47,732 bases of DNA from Hyphomonas sp. BRH_c22 (GCF_000961795.1 NZ_LADU01000106.1:1-47732), one strand, 5' to 3'; shown: positions 9,881 through 18,566, counted from the stretch's first letter. The notes: generated by a model from the sequence alone, not told the origin. Numbers and translations are program-made.

Positions 9881-10590
9881 TCGCCATTCTCCTTGGGACC
9901 GTGTCGTCGCTTGTCGTTATTGCGCCTCCTGCAGACGCCTTGTTGGGCGTGGGAGATGTCGTGATCGACCCCACAAACCTCGTCCAGAACATCCTGACCG
10001 CCACCAACACGCTCGAACAGATCAACAATCAGGTCCAGCAACTCCAGCATGAGGCGCAGATGCTGGTGAATCAGGCCGAAGACCTGAAACGGCTCGACTA
10101 TGCCTCATTCGAACACCTGAAACGCCTGCTCGAACGGATCGACACGCTTATGCGCGAAGCGAGCGAGGTGACCTATGAGGTCGAAGAGAGCGAGCGCCAG
10201 TACCGCGAGGCCTTCCCGGATACGTATGAAGACCTCACCAATGAGGAAATCGTCGCTGAAGCCGCCGACCAGTGGCGGATCAGCCGCGAGGCGTTCCGGG
10301 CCTCGATCCAGGTCCAGTCGGGGATCGTGACCTCGATTGCGGAGGCGCGCGAGACGCTGACCGACCTTGTCGGCGAGAGCCAGGCCGCGACGGGGAACCT
10401 GTCCGTCGCCCAGGCCGGCAACCAGCTTGTCGCCCTCTCGGTCGAGCAACAGATGCAGATGCAGCAATTGATGGCGGCGCAATACCGGATGGTGGCGCTC
10501 GAAGAGTCCCGGCGCGCCGCGATCGAGGAACAGGCCCGCATCCGCCACAAGCGCTTCGTCGGCGACGGCGTCGCCTATTCGAGGGATTAG
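9865..10590 (+). CDS. trbJ: P-type conjugative transfer protein TrbJ (VirB5-like)
   Basis: This is a 241-residue periplasmic or pilus-tip protein. A signal peptide spans about 1-26 (cleavage after PPADA). It is followed by a long Gln/Glu-rich helical region (TLEQINNQVQQLQHEAQML) likely to form a coiled coil, then the conserved region YASFEHLKRLLERIDTLM. The C-terminal half is Met/Gln-rich. It starts within the end of trbE and ends 4 bases before trbL. No separate trbK (entry exclusion lipoprotein) is seen between trbJ and trbL, where it often lies. Confidence 0.9.
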   Translation: MRRRMIAILLGTVSSLVVIAPPADALLGVGDVVIDPTNLVQNILTATNTLEQINNQVQQLQHEAQMLVNQAEDLKRLDYASFEHLKRLLERIDTLMREASEVTYEVEESERQYREAFPDTYEDLTNEEIVAEAADQWRISREAFRASIQVQSGIVTSIAEARETLTDLVGESQAATGNLSVAQAGNQLVALSVEQQMQMQQLMAAQYRMVALEESRRAAIEEQARIRHKRFVGDGVAYSRD

Positions 10591-10594
10591 TGCC

Positions 10595-11920
10595 ATGGAA
10601 GACCTTGGCGTCATCGACCAGTTCGTTGCGACCTTCTCCGCCTATATCGACAGCGGGTTCGGTCTCTTGCAGCCGGATGTCGCGTTCCTGACGAGCGCGC
10701 TCATCGCGATTGACATCACGCTGGCGGGCCTGTTCTGGGCCATGGGCCCCGATACCGACATTGTTGGCAGGTTCCTGAAGAAGGTCCTTTATGTCGGCGC
10801 CTTCGCGCTGATCCTCGGCAATTTTGCCCTTCTCTCGGACGTGGTGTTCACGAGTTTTGCGCAGCTGGGCCTTAACGCCACCGGCGGCACGATCACCGCC
10901 GACGACATCATCAAACCCGGCTTCGTCGCGGCGACCGGATTCGATGCCGGGCTGCCGCTGCTAGACGAGATCGAGAAGCTCACCGGCCCGATCGCCTTCT
11001 TCCAGAACATTGTCATTATCGCTGTCCTGTTCCTCGCCTGGATCATCACGCTCCTCGCCTTCTTCTTCCTCGCGATCCAGCTCTTCGTGACCATCATTGA
11101 ATTCAAGCTGACGACACTGGCCGGGTTCGTGCTGATACCGTTTGCGCTCTGGAACAAGACAAGCTTCCTCGCCGAGAAAGTCCTCGGCAATGTCATCGCG
11201 TCGGGCATCAAGCTGATGGTGCTTGCCATCATCGTCGGCATTGGATCGACCATTTTCTCCTCCATCACATCGACCTTCCAGCCAGACGAGGTGACCCTTG
11301 AACAGGCTGCCTCCGTCATCCTCGGATCCCTCTCGCTTCTGGCCCTCGGCCTGTTCGGACCCGGCATCGCCACAGGCCTTGTCTCCGGGGCACCACAACT
11401 TGGGGCTGGGGCGGCCATTGGCACCGCCGCCGGTGTGGCAGCAGGAACGGTCGCGGGCGGTTCCATCGCCAAGGCGGGAATCGGGGCAGCAGCCGGTGGG
11501 ACTCGCAGCGCTGTTGGCGCAGCAGCCTCCATGGCAGGCGGCGCTCGCACAGCCTACCAGATGAATGCGGCCGCTTCCGGCAAGACCGGTGTCCGCGCCA
11601 CGATGGCGGGCGTGAGCGGTGTCGCGGACGCAGGTGCTCGTGCGGCAGCGTCTGGCGCGAAAGCCTTTGCCCGGCGCGCGTTCGGAACCCCAGGGGAGCG
11701 TCATCAGGCCGGCGCACGCGCCGCTTTCGCGGCAACGGGTGGCACGGGCGCGCGGAACGCGGGTCCAACCAATGGACCGAATTCTCCCCCGGACTGGGCC
11801 AGGCGTATCCGGCGCGATCAGTCGACCCGCGATGCCGGCATGATGGCGGCCTCAGCGGTGCGCGACGGCGACCGTCCGGGCGGCGGCACTTCGCTACAAC
11901 TCAGAAATGACGAGGACTGA
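10595..11920 (+). CDS. trbL: P-type conjugative transfer protein TrbL (VirB6-like)
   Basis: This is a 441-residue polytopic inner-membrane protein. Membrane segments fall at about 29-49, 63-85, 130-165, 170-190, 203-225 and 240-260. The C-terminal third (from about 262) is a Gly/Ala-rich, low-complexity hydrophilic tail ending in charged residues, as is usual for TrbL. It forms part of the inner-membrane pore and lies between trbJ and trbF as in other P-type clusters. It overlaps no neighbour: the stop is at 11920 and trbF begins at 11922. Confidence 0.92.
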   Translation: MEDLGVIDQFVATFSAYIDSGFGLLQPDVAFLTSALIAIDITLAGLFWAMGPDTDIVGRFLKKVLYVGAFALILGNFALLSDVVFTSFAQLGLNATGGTITADDIIKPGFVAATGFDAGLPLLDEIEKLTGPIAFFQNIVIIAVLFLAWIITLLAFFFLAIQLFVTIIEFKLTTLAGFVLIPFALWNKTSFLAEKVLGNVIASGIKLMVLAIIVGIGSTIFSSITSTFQPDEVTLEQAASVILGSLSLLALGLFGPGIATGLVSGAPQLGAGAAIGTAAGVAAGTVAGGSIAKAGIGAAAGGTRSAVGAAASMAGGARTAYQMNAAASGKTGVRATMAGVSGVADAGARAAASGAKAFARRAFGTPGERHQAGARAAFAATGGTGARNAGPTNGPNSPPDWARRIRRDQSTRDAGMMAASAVRDGDRPGGGTSLQLRNDED

Positions 11921-11921
11921 C

Positions 11922-12608
11922 ATGAAGCTCTGGAAGCGAAATTCTAGCCGCTATGGCGTGACACCGGAACCTGTCACACCCTACCAGCGCGCGGCGCAGG
12001 CCTGGGACGACCGGATCGGGTCGGCCCGCGTACAGGCGGCGAACTGGCGGCTGGCCGCACTCGGCAGTCTTACCCTCTCATTCGTCCTCGCGGGCGGCCT
12101 TGTCTGGCGCTCCACCCAGTCTTTCGTCACGCCTTATGTGGTCGAACTGACGGGCGAAGGCGCCGTGCGCGCCGTCGGCCCGGCCGACGAGCGCTATGAA
12201 CCGACTGATGCGCAGATCGCGTTCCACCTCGCAGAATTTGTGAAGAACACGCGGTCGATCTCCATCGATCCGGTCGTCGTCCGTCAGAACTGGCTGACGG
12301 CCTATGCCTATGCGACCGACCGGGCGGCAGCTACGCTCAATGATTATGCCCGTGACAATGATCCATTTGCGGATCTCGGACGGCGCTCTGTGTCTGTCGA
12401 CGTGGCGAGCGTCGTGCGGGCGTCGGACGACAGTTTCACGGTGCGCTGGCACGAGACGGCCTACCGAAACGGCACCGAGACCGGCCAGTCAAACCATACC
12501 GGCGTTTTCTCGATCGTCATCGACCCGCCACGCACGGAAGAGGCCCTGCGGGCCAATCCCCTCGGCCTCTACGTCCACGGACTCAACTGGTCGAAAGACC
12601 ATCAATAG
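11922..12608 (+). CDS. trbF: Conjugal transfer protein TrbF (VirB8-like)
   Basis: This 228-residue bitopic protein has a short cytoplasmic N-terminus, one membrane segment at about 43-64 (LAALGSLTLSFVLAGGLVW), and a periplasmic VirB8-like domain with the conserved VRQNWLTAYAYATDRA region. It links inner-membrane and outer-membrane parts of the channel. I chose ATG 11922 over ATG 11907: the latter lies inside trbL, while GACGAGGA sits at a suitable distance before 11922. Confidence 0.92.
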   Translation: MKLWKRNSSRYGVTPEPVTPYQRAAQAWDDRIGSARVQAANWRLAALGSLTLSFVLAGGLVWRSTQSFVTPYVVELTGEGAVRAVGPADERYEPTDAQIAFHLAEFVKNTRSISIDPVVVRQNWLTAYAYATDRAAATLNDYARDNDPFADLGRRSVSVDVASVVRASDDSFTVRWHETAYRNGTETGQSNHTGVFSIVIDPPRTEEALRANPLGLYVHGLNWSKDHQ

Positions 12609-12620
12609 GAGCACCTCCCC

Positions 12621-13643
12621 ATGAAACGCCTTGCCCTGGTTCTTCTCGCCTCAACCGCGCTTACGGCTTGCGAGTCTGTCCCTACCGCCGTCGGTCCCGA
12701 CATCACACTCGATGAGCCGGACTATGTCGAAGATCTCTATCTCGCCCCTGACGCGGAAGAGACCGATATCGCCGACGCGGACCTTGCTCCAACGCCGGTT
12801 GTCTACCGCACCTATACGCCGACAAGTGTCACAGGCGCGATGCCCGGCCAGTTGAAACCCATGCCAGCGGAGGCAGATGCGCCATCGCTCAAGCCCTACC
12901 AGGCCATCGAGACGGCAAACGGCAAGGCGGCGGTCGAACCCTCACTCGACAATTACATGAACGCGATCCAAGTCTATCCCTATACGATCGGTGCGCTCTA
13001 CCAAGTCTATTGCGCGCCGGAGCAGGTCACCGACATTGTCCTGCAGCCCGGCGAGGAACTCGTGTCCGTCTCAGCCGGCGACACAGTTCGCTGGGTACTC
13101 GGCGACACAGTCTCCGGGACCGGCGCCGAGTCGCAGGCCCATATCCTGATCAAGCCGACACAGGCGGGGCTGAAAACCAACCTCATCATCACGACGAGCC
13201 TTCGCGCCTACCACCTTGAACTGCGCGCGTTCGAAGAAACCTATATGGCGGCCGTTTCCTGGCGCTATGCGGACCAGCAACTGGTGACGCGGGTCGCGCG
13301 GTCCGGCGCAACACCCGCCTCAGCGTCTCCCGCCGGACTACAACTGGAGCGGCTGAAGTTCCGCTACGACCTTGATGGCGATTTTCCTCATTGGCGACCG
13401 GACCGCGTGTTCGATGATGGCCGCAAAGTCTATATCCAGTTCCCGGCCCGGCTCGACCAGGGCGAGGCCCCGGCCCTCTTCGTCATTGGCCGGGACGGCA
13501 AATCGCAGCTCGTGAACTATCGCATGTCGGGCGACTACTACGTCGTCGATCGCCTTTTCGCCCGCGCAGAACTGCGCCTTGGTGAAAAGCGACAAGATGT
13601 CGTGAAGATCGCGCGCAATGATCTCGGGCCAGCGAAACCATGA
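12621..13643 (+). CDS. trbG: P-type conjugative transfer protein TrbG (VirB9-like)
   Basis: This 340-residue outer-membrane core component begins with a lipoprotein signal peptide: lipobox LTAC, with the acylated cysteine at residue 17. An acidic/Pro-rich linker comes next, and the VirB9-type beta domain starts around residue 115 (IQVYPYTIGALYQVYCAPEQ). The C-terminal part contains the conserved RYDLDGDFPHWRPDRVFDDG and YVVDRLFARAELRLG segments. GGAGCACC precedes the start. It overlaps trbI by ATGA. Confidence 0.93.
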   Translation: MKRLALVLLASTALTACESVPTAVGPDITLDEPDYVEDLYLAPDAEETDIADADLAPTPVVYRTYTPTSVTGAMPGQLKPMPAEADAPSLKPYQAIETANGKAAVEPSLDNYMNAIQVYPYTIGALYQVYCAPEQVTDIVLQPGEELVSVSAGDTVRWVLGDTVSGTGAESQAHILIKPTQAGLKTNLIITTSLRAYHLELRAFEETYMAAVSWRYADQQLVTRVARSGATPASASPAGLQLERLKFRYDLDGDFPHWRPDRVFDDGRKVYIQFPARLDQGEAPALFVIGRDGKSQLVNYRMSGDYYVVDRLFARAELRLGEKRQDVVKIARNDLGPAKP

Positions 13644-14899
13644 CGGAAGCAGCTTCCCCACCGGCACAGCCGCTCGAAATCCGAGGCCGCCCGAGGCCGG
13701 TCAAACGGTTTTCCAAACGGGCTTTGATGGTCCTGCTCGGCACCGGCAGCGCGATCGTGCTCTGTTCACTGGCCTTCGCCCTACAAAGCCCAAAGGATGA
13801 GTCCGCCAGCGCGTCTCGCGAGCTTTATAACACGGGCCATAATCCGACAGCAGATGGCCTTGCGGCGTTGCCTGCATCCTACAACGAGATAAAGCCTGCC
13901 GAAGACATTCTCGGGCCACCGCTACCCGGAGACCTCGGTACGCCGATCCTTAAGGCGCAGCGTGAAGGGCGGATGGTATTGCCGGCGGAAGATGCGCCTG
14001 AGGCGGGTCCAATGCCCCAAAAGCTGGCGGCGCTGGAGACAGAGTTGCGCGCGCGCGAGGCAGCCCTCTCAGAGGCCGCACGTGGGAGCAGCGTGTTTTT
14101 CCAGGTGGGATCGGCCGCGGGAGCGAAGGTCATCGGCAATCCAGCCCCTGCATCGTCGTCGCCTTCACTGAGCTTTCCGGACCTCTCGGCTTTTACAGCC
14201 TCTCACGAGGGGGCGTTCGGCTCGTCACTTGGCGAGGATCCGAACCGGCAGGCCCGCAAGCTTGATTTTCTGGGCACCGAGACGGATCCATCGATCTACA
14301 ATCCGCACCGACTCGAGACACCGGTCTCGCCCTACCAGTTGATGGCTGGGACAATCATCCCAGCAACCCTGCTGACGGGCGTGAACTCCGACCTTCCGGG
14401 CCAAGTCATCGCGCAGGTGACGAGCCCGGTCTATGACACCGTCACGGGAGAGAGCGTTCTCGTGCCGCAGGGTGCGCGCCTGATCGGGCGCTATGACAGC
14501 GTCATCGCGTTCGGCCAGTCCCGCGCGCTCCTTGTCTGGAGCCGGATCGTGATGCCGGACGGATCCTCGATCCGGATCGACAATCTCGCCGGCGTCGATG
14601 CCCGCGGGTATGCGGGCCTCGAAGACAAGATCGACTATCATTCCTGGAAACTGTTGCAGGGCGTAGCGCTCTCGACCCTGCTTGGCGTCGGCTCCGAACT
14701 CTCCAGCGATGACGAGGGCGATATTGCCCGGGCGGTGCGCCGTTCAGCTCAGACCGGCGCAAATGAAGCCGGTCAGGAAATCGTGCGCCGCAATCTGGAC
14801 GTCCAGCCTTCGATCACAATCCGGCCCGGCTGGCGGCTCGGCGTACTGGTGAACAAGGACATTGTCCTGAAACCCTATGAAGGAGGTAGACAGCCATGA
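13640..14899 (+). CDS. trbI: Conjugal transfer protein TrbI (VirB10-like)
   Basis: This 419-residue protein spans from the inner membrane to the outer-membrane core. It has a cytoplasmic, Pro/Arg-rich N-terminus, one membrane segment at about 29-48, a variable periplasmic linker with a helical ETELRAREAALSEAARG stretch, and a C-terminal VirB10 domain (from YQLMAGTIIPATLLTG through LVPQGARLIGRYDS to the end). It begins in the trbG stop and overlaps the DUF2274 gene by ATGA. Confidence 0.94.
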   Translation: MTEAASPPAQPLEIRGRPRPVKRFSKRALMVLLGTGSAIVLCSLAFALQSPKDESASASRELYNTGHNPTADGLAALPASYNEIKPAEDILGPPLPGDLGTPILKAQREGRMVLPAEDAPEAGPMPQKLAALETELRAREAALSEAARGSSVFFQVGSAAGAKVIGNPAPASSSPSLSFPDLSAFTASHEGAFGSSLGEDPNRQARKLDFLGTETDPSIYNPHRLETPVSPYQLMAGTIIPATLLTGVNSDLPGQVIAQVTSPVYDTVTGESVLVPQGARLIGRYDSVIAFGQSRALLVWSRIVMPDGSSIRIDNLAGVDARGYAGLEDKIDYHSWKLLQGVALSTLLGVGSELSSDDEGDIARAVRRSAQTGANEAGQEIVRRNLDVQPSITIRPGWRLGVLVNKDIVLKPYEGGRQP

Positions 14900-15114
14900 G
14901 TGACGTCAATTTGAAGATCGGGCCGCTGCCGGACCGGACGCCGCAGAAACTGACGGTGCTCGTCGATCCCCTGCTTGCGTCGGAGTTGGACGCGTATGCG
15001 CGGATCCATTCGCAGAAGTACGGAACGGACGTTTCGGCCTCGGCACTGGTGCCGCTGATGCTGGAGACCTTTCTGGCGAGTGACAGCGGATTTCGAAGAG
15101 CAAAGAAATCTTGA
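14896..15114 (+). CDS. DUF2274 domain protein, last gene of the trb operon
   Basis: This 72-residue protein starts in the trbI stop codon (ATGA), with AGGAGG a suitable distance upstream. The sequence (LPDRTPQKLTVLVDPLLASE, then LDAYARIHSQKYG and SASALVPLMLETFL) resembles a ribbon-helix-helix fold and matches the DUF2274 family, which is regularly found directly after trbI. Function is unknown; an operon regulator is a reasonable guess. Confidence 0.82.
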   Translation: MSDVNLKIGPLPDRTPQKLTVLVDPLLASELDAYARIHSQKYGTDVSASALVPLMLETFLASDSGFRRAKKS

Positions 15115-15160
15115 AGGAGCGTCTTCGCTCAAAAACAGTATCAATAGTGGAGTAAACGCA

Positions 15161-15355
15161 ATGGCTAAGTTGATTACAGCGCAACAGGTTCTCGAACTGA
15201 CCGGGTATCGCAGCAGGACAACACTGTGGAGAAAGGTCAGAGCGAAAGTCTTTCCTGCCCCGGTGAAGCTTCCAGGCGATGCCGTTCGTTGGCGCGAACA
15301 GGAAGTTCAGGACTGGATCGAGGAAGCTCCCCGGCAGACATATACCAGGTCGTGA
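15161..15355 (+). CDS. alpA: AlpA-family regulator / excisionase-like protein
   Basis: This 64-residue protein has a MerR-like winged helix: ITAQQVLELTGYRSRTTLWR is the recognition region, followed by FPAPVKLPGDAVRWREQEVQDWI. AlpA proteins regulate integrase genes and act as excision factors in P4-like elements, and the integrase here belongs to that group, so control of excision is the likely role. Start ATG 15161 follows GGAG at 15149-15152; the frame is open further upstream but without a convincing start. The gene is convergent with hipA, 10 bases apart. Confidence 0.85.
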   Translation: MAKLITAQQVLELTGYRSRTTLWRKVRAKVFPAPVKLPGDAVRWREQEVQDWIEEAPRQTYTRS

Positions 15356-15365
15356 ATACTCCCGC

Positions 15366-16676
15366 TCAAGTCAGCAACTTGGCCGAGCGTTTACGCATCG
15401 CATGGCCAATTCCTTCAACCAGAAGCTTCGGAAAATCGTCTGGCATGATTGCGGCGGTTCGCTCGAGGGCACCCTCAATAGTTTCGCCAAGACTGCCAAA
15501 GAGACTCCTGACCCGATCTTGCGCCATTCCGGCCGCTTTCGCGTCCTCAAGGAAGTGGTACGGGAGGATGCTTTCCATCGCATAGTATCGATTGTCCCCA
15601 ATCGCCATGGAGAGACGAAATTCCTTCCGCCTGAGCTGCTTCGCCGCATAATTCGGCTGCAAGGACATGATGTCGTAGAGCGGCGTCATTCGGTAGCGTC
15701 CTCCCGGTGTCAGAAAGAGGCTGAAATTCTTGGCATGGCCATCAGTAGCGCCAATAAGCCAGAACACGATCTGGGCCTTCAGGAAGGCCAGCCTGTCCTC
15801 TTCAGCATAGTCGCTGCCAGCCAGGAGACCGAGACATTCGCGAATGCCTGGTCCGCCGTCATTGTTATACTTGCGTGTCGGCGGCACCGAGAGCGCCTGG
15901 CAGAAATCCTCCTGGGGAATGCGGAGCAAACGGCCATCACTCGCTCTCAGGCGATCAAAGCGCTCCACAGCGAGAATGCGGATGCCATCGACATCAACAA
16001 TCTGACTTTGCGCCACTTCAAGCCCGAGTTCCCGGCAAAGCGTGAGACAGAAATGCTCGTTCTCGACACTCTGGGTCATGTCGAGTCCATTCGGAAGCTT
16101 GCCGAGTCCGGGCTTCAGAATATGCGTGGTTGGCGTTGTGCCCTTTGGCAAACACCAGCCATCATTCCAAAGCAAGGCCGTTTTTTCCTGGGCGCCTGCA
16201 ATGGAGATCCGCAGTTCCCGTTCGCCGCTCGGCCTGACACCCAGCGGCGCTGTGGCCAGATTGCGAATGATCTCAGCGACGTCTGCGTCGCTCAGCTGGA
16301 GATACTCAGGCTGTGTGGGCGGTGTTACCTCATCACCTTCCGGTACGAATTGCAGAGCCCCGACGCAGTCACGGCCGATCTGATTCAGGAGGCTGAACGC
16401 GTCGGTGCCCTCCGCCCCCACCTTTTCGGCAACCTTGCGCCTGATCTGGTCATTGTCGGGAAGAAGATTGTCGAAGAAGGCGGACACTTCCGCCCCGGTA
16501 TAACGCTCCTCACGCAACGGAAGCGACAATGAGACAGGTATGGCCCGGCGCGCATCGGCGAGCCATTCCTTGTCATACGCAAATGAGATTGCGCCGTTCG
16601 GGGCGCGATCAAGCAACCCCACGACGCGGCCATTGAGAGCGACGACCAGTCCTGCGCTACGCCGCGGCCGGGACAT
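15366..16676 (-). CDS. hipA: HipA-type toxin, Ser/Thr protein kinase
   Basis: This 436-residue kinase is the size of E. coli HipA, which phosphorylates glutamyl-tRNA synthetase and causes growth arrest. The N-terminal HipA domain covers about 10-115. Kinase motifs are intact: the SIAGAQEK loop at 158-165, HILKP at 185-189, the VERFDR region at 237-242, catalytic TDGHAKNFS at 311-319 (Asp 312, Asn 317) and the metal-binding Asp 335 in PLYD. The ATG overlaps the hipB stop (TGATG), so toxin follows antitoxin as usual. The target in this organism is not known from sequence. Its likely roles are persistence or stable maintenance of the conjugative element. Confidence 0.94.
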   Translation of the reverse strand: MSRPRRSAGLVVALNGRVVGLLDRAPNGAISFAYDKEWLADARRAIPVSLSLPLREERYTGAEVSAFFDNLLPDNDQIRRKVAEKVGAEGTDAFSLLNQIGRDCVGALQFVPEGDEVTPPTQPEYLQLSDADVAEIIRNLATAPLGVRPSGERELRISIAGAQEKTALLWNDGWCLPKGTTPTTHILKPGLGKLPNGLDMTQSVENEHFCLTLCRELGLEVAQSQIVDVDGIRILAVERFDRLRASDGRLLRIPQEDFCQALSVPPTRKYNNDGGPGIRECLGLLAGSDYAEEDRLAFLKAQIVFWLIGATDGHAKNFSLFLTPGGRYRMTPLYDIMSLQPNYAAKQLRRKEFRLSMAIGDNRYYAMESILPYHFLEDAKAAGMAQDRVRSLFGSLGETIEGALERTAAIMPDDFPKLLVEGIGHAMRKRSAKLLT

Positions 16677-16927
16677 CAGAACAGATCCTCAATGTCACTG
16701 TGCGAGCCTTTGGTCCGCTGGCGGACAACAATCTCAAGGTCGAGTGCCCGCAGCAGGTCCATCACCGTGTTGAGCTTGACCGTTTCAAGCCCGTTCTCCA
16801 CATGTGATATGGTGCCTTGTCTCACGCCGGCTCGGCTGGCCAGGTCAGCCTGCGTCATCGCCTGCGTACGACGAGAACGCCGCAAGGCGACGCCAAGCTG
16901 CTTGGGTGATCTGACGAGTTGGGACAT
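16676..16927 (-). CDS. hipB: HipB-type antitoxin, XRE helix-turn-helix repressor
   Basis: This 83-residue protein has an XRE-family helix-turn-helix at about 12-65 (LGVALRRSRRTQAMTQADLA, RAGVRQGTISHVENG) and a short C-terminal tail rich in acidic residues (SHSDIEDLF). HipB binds HipA and represses their shared promoter. It is the first gene of the pair; two palindromic operators lie 31-73 bases upstream of its start. Confidence 0.93.
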   Translation of the reverse strand: MSQLVRSPKQLGVALRRSRRTQAMTQADLASRAGVRQGTISHVENGLETVKLNTVMDLLRALDLEIVVRQRTKGSHSDIEDLF

Positions 16928-16957
16928 TGGCGAGCTTCCTGACTATTCATGACCCCC

Positions 16958-17000
16958 ATACGCCACAGCGTATAAAATGTCAATATACGCTACGGCGTAT
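16958..17000. promoter_or_regulatory. Two palindromic operators upstream of hipBA
   Basis: ATACGC-CACA-GCGTAT (16958-16973) and ATACGC-TACG-GCGTAT (16985-17000) are perfect 6-base inverted repeats with 4-base spacers, 27 bases apart start to start. A further half-site GCGCAT is at 17022-17027. The spacing (about 2.5 helical turns) and location in front of hipB fit cooperative HipB dimer binding, as in E. coli hipBA. The same motif recurs once, as TATGCGC-TACA-GCGCATA, in the decayed copy at 21757-21774. Confidence 0.85.
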
Positions 17001-17071
17001 GATAAAGCTTTATCACCTGCAGCGCATAATTACCTTTTGGTCGAATGGATTAATGGCGCGACAGGGCAGAC

Positions 17072-18382
17072 TTACACTGGATCATAGTGCAGGCTATAAG
17101 TTGACTGGCGAGGTGCGTTCGAACGTGCGGAAACCTTGGCTGAGCGATGGCCCAAATAGTTACTCCAGTCAGCCATCATGCGGCGGCGTTTTTCTACTTG
17201 GGAAAGCCTCTTATAGGCCAGTTCTGTCTCTGACCCTTGCTTATGAGCAATTGCGATTTCAGCGAGTTCGCCCGGGTAGTTGGTACACTCAGCAATCCAA
17301 TCCCTGAAAGTTGACCGCAGCCCGTGCGGCACCGCGCGCTTCCCTGTCTGTTGATCCAGGAAGCCCTTTCGACCGGCTGCGATCTCCTCCAGGTGAACTT
17401 CCCGCATAAGTTTGGCGATCGTATTTTCGCTCATAGGGCAACCATTGAGTCCCGCGAAGACATACTCGCCGTTCTGTTCCTGTTTTACCTTTCGCAGTAG
17501 CGCCAGCATCGGCTCGGTAAGCGGCACCTTGTGGTCTCGGGTCTTGAGTTTTGTCCCTTGTCTGTTCGGCGGTATCGTCCAGACTCTCGTGTCGAAATCG
17601 ACCTCACTCCAGGACATGTATCTCACATCACCCGACCTTACCGCCGTAAGACACAGAAACTCGAGTGCTCGCGCAGCCAAGCTCTTCTTCTGGCGGATCA
17701 ATTCGAACCACCTCGGCGCGTCAACGAATGGCACCGCTGGCCGATGCGCGGCTTTCTTATCCCGTCCCAGGGGATCCAAAATCGGTTTCAGGTCCACCCA
17801 TTTCGCGGGACTGTCTTGCTCCCGATAGCCCGTTGCCTTCAACCAGACAAATATCTTGTCGAGGCGTACCCTAATCTTCTTGGCGAGTTCGCGCTTCGTC
17901 GACCAAATTGGCTTGAGCACATCTGCGATGTGAAGCGTAGTAATATGCTCAACGTCCAATTTTCCAATGATCGGAACAGCATAGGTATGGAGCGTATTTT
18001 TCCACGCTTTAAATTCTTTCTCCTTAACCTCGGACAATTCAGTTTCGAAAAACTGTTCGACAGCCTTGGCAAAGATAATTCGCTTTTGCTCAACTGTTTC
18101 TTCCTTGAAAGTGGGGTCAATCCCATCTGCCAACTGCCTGCGGTACTCACGTGCTTTCTCGCGCGCTTCGCTGAGTGACAACTCGAATGCCGAGCCCAGA
18201 CCGATTTCTTTGCGACGTTTGTTCAATGTACCCCGAAGCAACCAACACCGAGCCCCACTCGCATAAGTGACGAGATACAATCCGGCAATGCCGCCCACCG
18301 AATGCCTCGATTTTTCGCCCGTACCTGAGTGTTTCAGAGACGCGACAGCTTTGGCTGAAAGAGGAGTAAGTAACTTTGGCAT
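17072..18382 (-). CDS. int: Tyrosine site-specific integrase, P4 type
   Basis: This 436-residue recombinase would integrate and excise the element. The N-terminal arm-DNA-binding domain (DUF4102-like, with GLYLVTYASGARCWLLR) covers about 1-90, a SAM-like core-binding domain about 105-185, and the catalytic domain from about 215. Catalytic residues are present: Arg 249 (TAVRSGD), HGLR at 353-356, His 380 and Tyr 390 (LAYKR). The start MPKLLTPLSAK at 18382 is the usual N-terminus of this family; the frame stays open upstream to 18583 but that part has no family resemblance. No tRNA gene adjoins it. Confidence 0.93.
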   Translation of the reverse strand: MPKLLTPLSAKAVASLKHSGTGEKSRHSVGGIAGLYLVTYASGARCWLLRGTLNKRRKEIGLGSAFELSLSEAREKAREYRRQLADGIDPTFKEETVEQKRIIFAKAVEQFFETELSEVKEKEFKAWKNTLHTYAVPIIGKLDVEHITTLHIADVLKPIWSTKRELAKKIRVRLDKIFVWLKATGYREQDSPAKWVDLKPILDPLGRDKKAAHRPAVPFVDAPRWFELIRQKKSLAARALEFLCLTAVRSGDVRYMSWSEVDFDTRVWTIPPNRQGTKLKTRDHKVPLTEPMLALLRKVKQEQNGEYVFAGLNGCPMSENTIAKLMREVHLEEIAAGRKGFLDQQTGKRAVPHGLRSTFRDWIAECTNYPGELAEIAIAHKQGSETELAYKRLSQVEKRRRMMADWSNYLGHRSAKVSARSNAPRQSTYSLHYDPV

Positions 18383-18530
18383 ATGGTTTCGCCCCACAAA
18401 CCGCCCCACAAAAGAATTTCGATAGAGTGATATAAAATGGAACACCACAAAACAAGCCTGTTCTCCAATGAGTTGTATTAAATGAATTTTTTTACATTTT
18501 TTGGAACAACATGGAACGGCATGAAATACT

Positions 18531-18566
18531 GGGGTGGCTCCTACTCGCGGAGCCACCCCTTTTTTT
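18531..18566 (+). terminator. Strong rho-independent terminator, forward strand
   Basis: An 11-base perfect stem (GGGGTGGCTCC at 18531-18541, loop TACTCGC, GGAGCCACCCC at 18549-18559) is followed by seven T residues. It would end forward-strand transcription, yet no forward-strand gene lies upstream of it in this window until alpA at 15355. It may belong to a gene that formerly ended here or mark the border of the integrated element. Confidence 0.85.

Noticed and set aside
15279..16532. Forward-strand frame of 417 codons opposite hipA
   Set aside because: HipA on the other strand has every catalytic motif; this frame has none.
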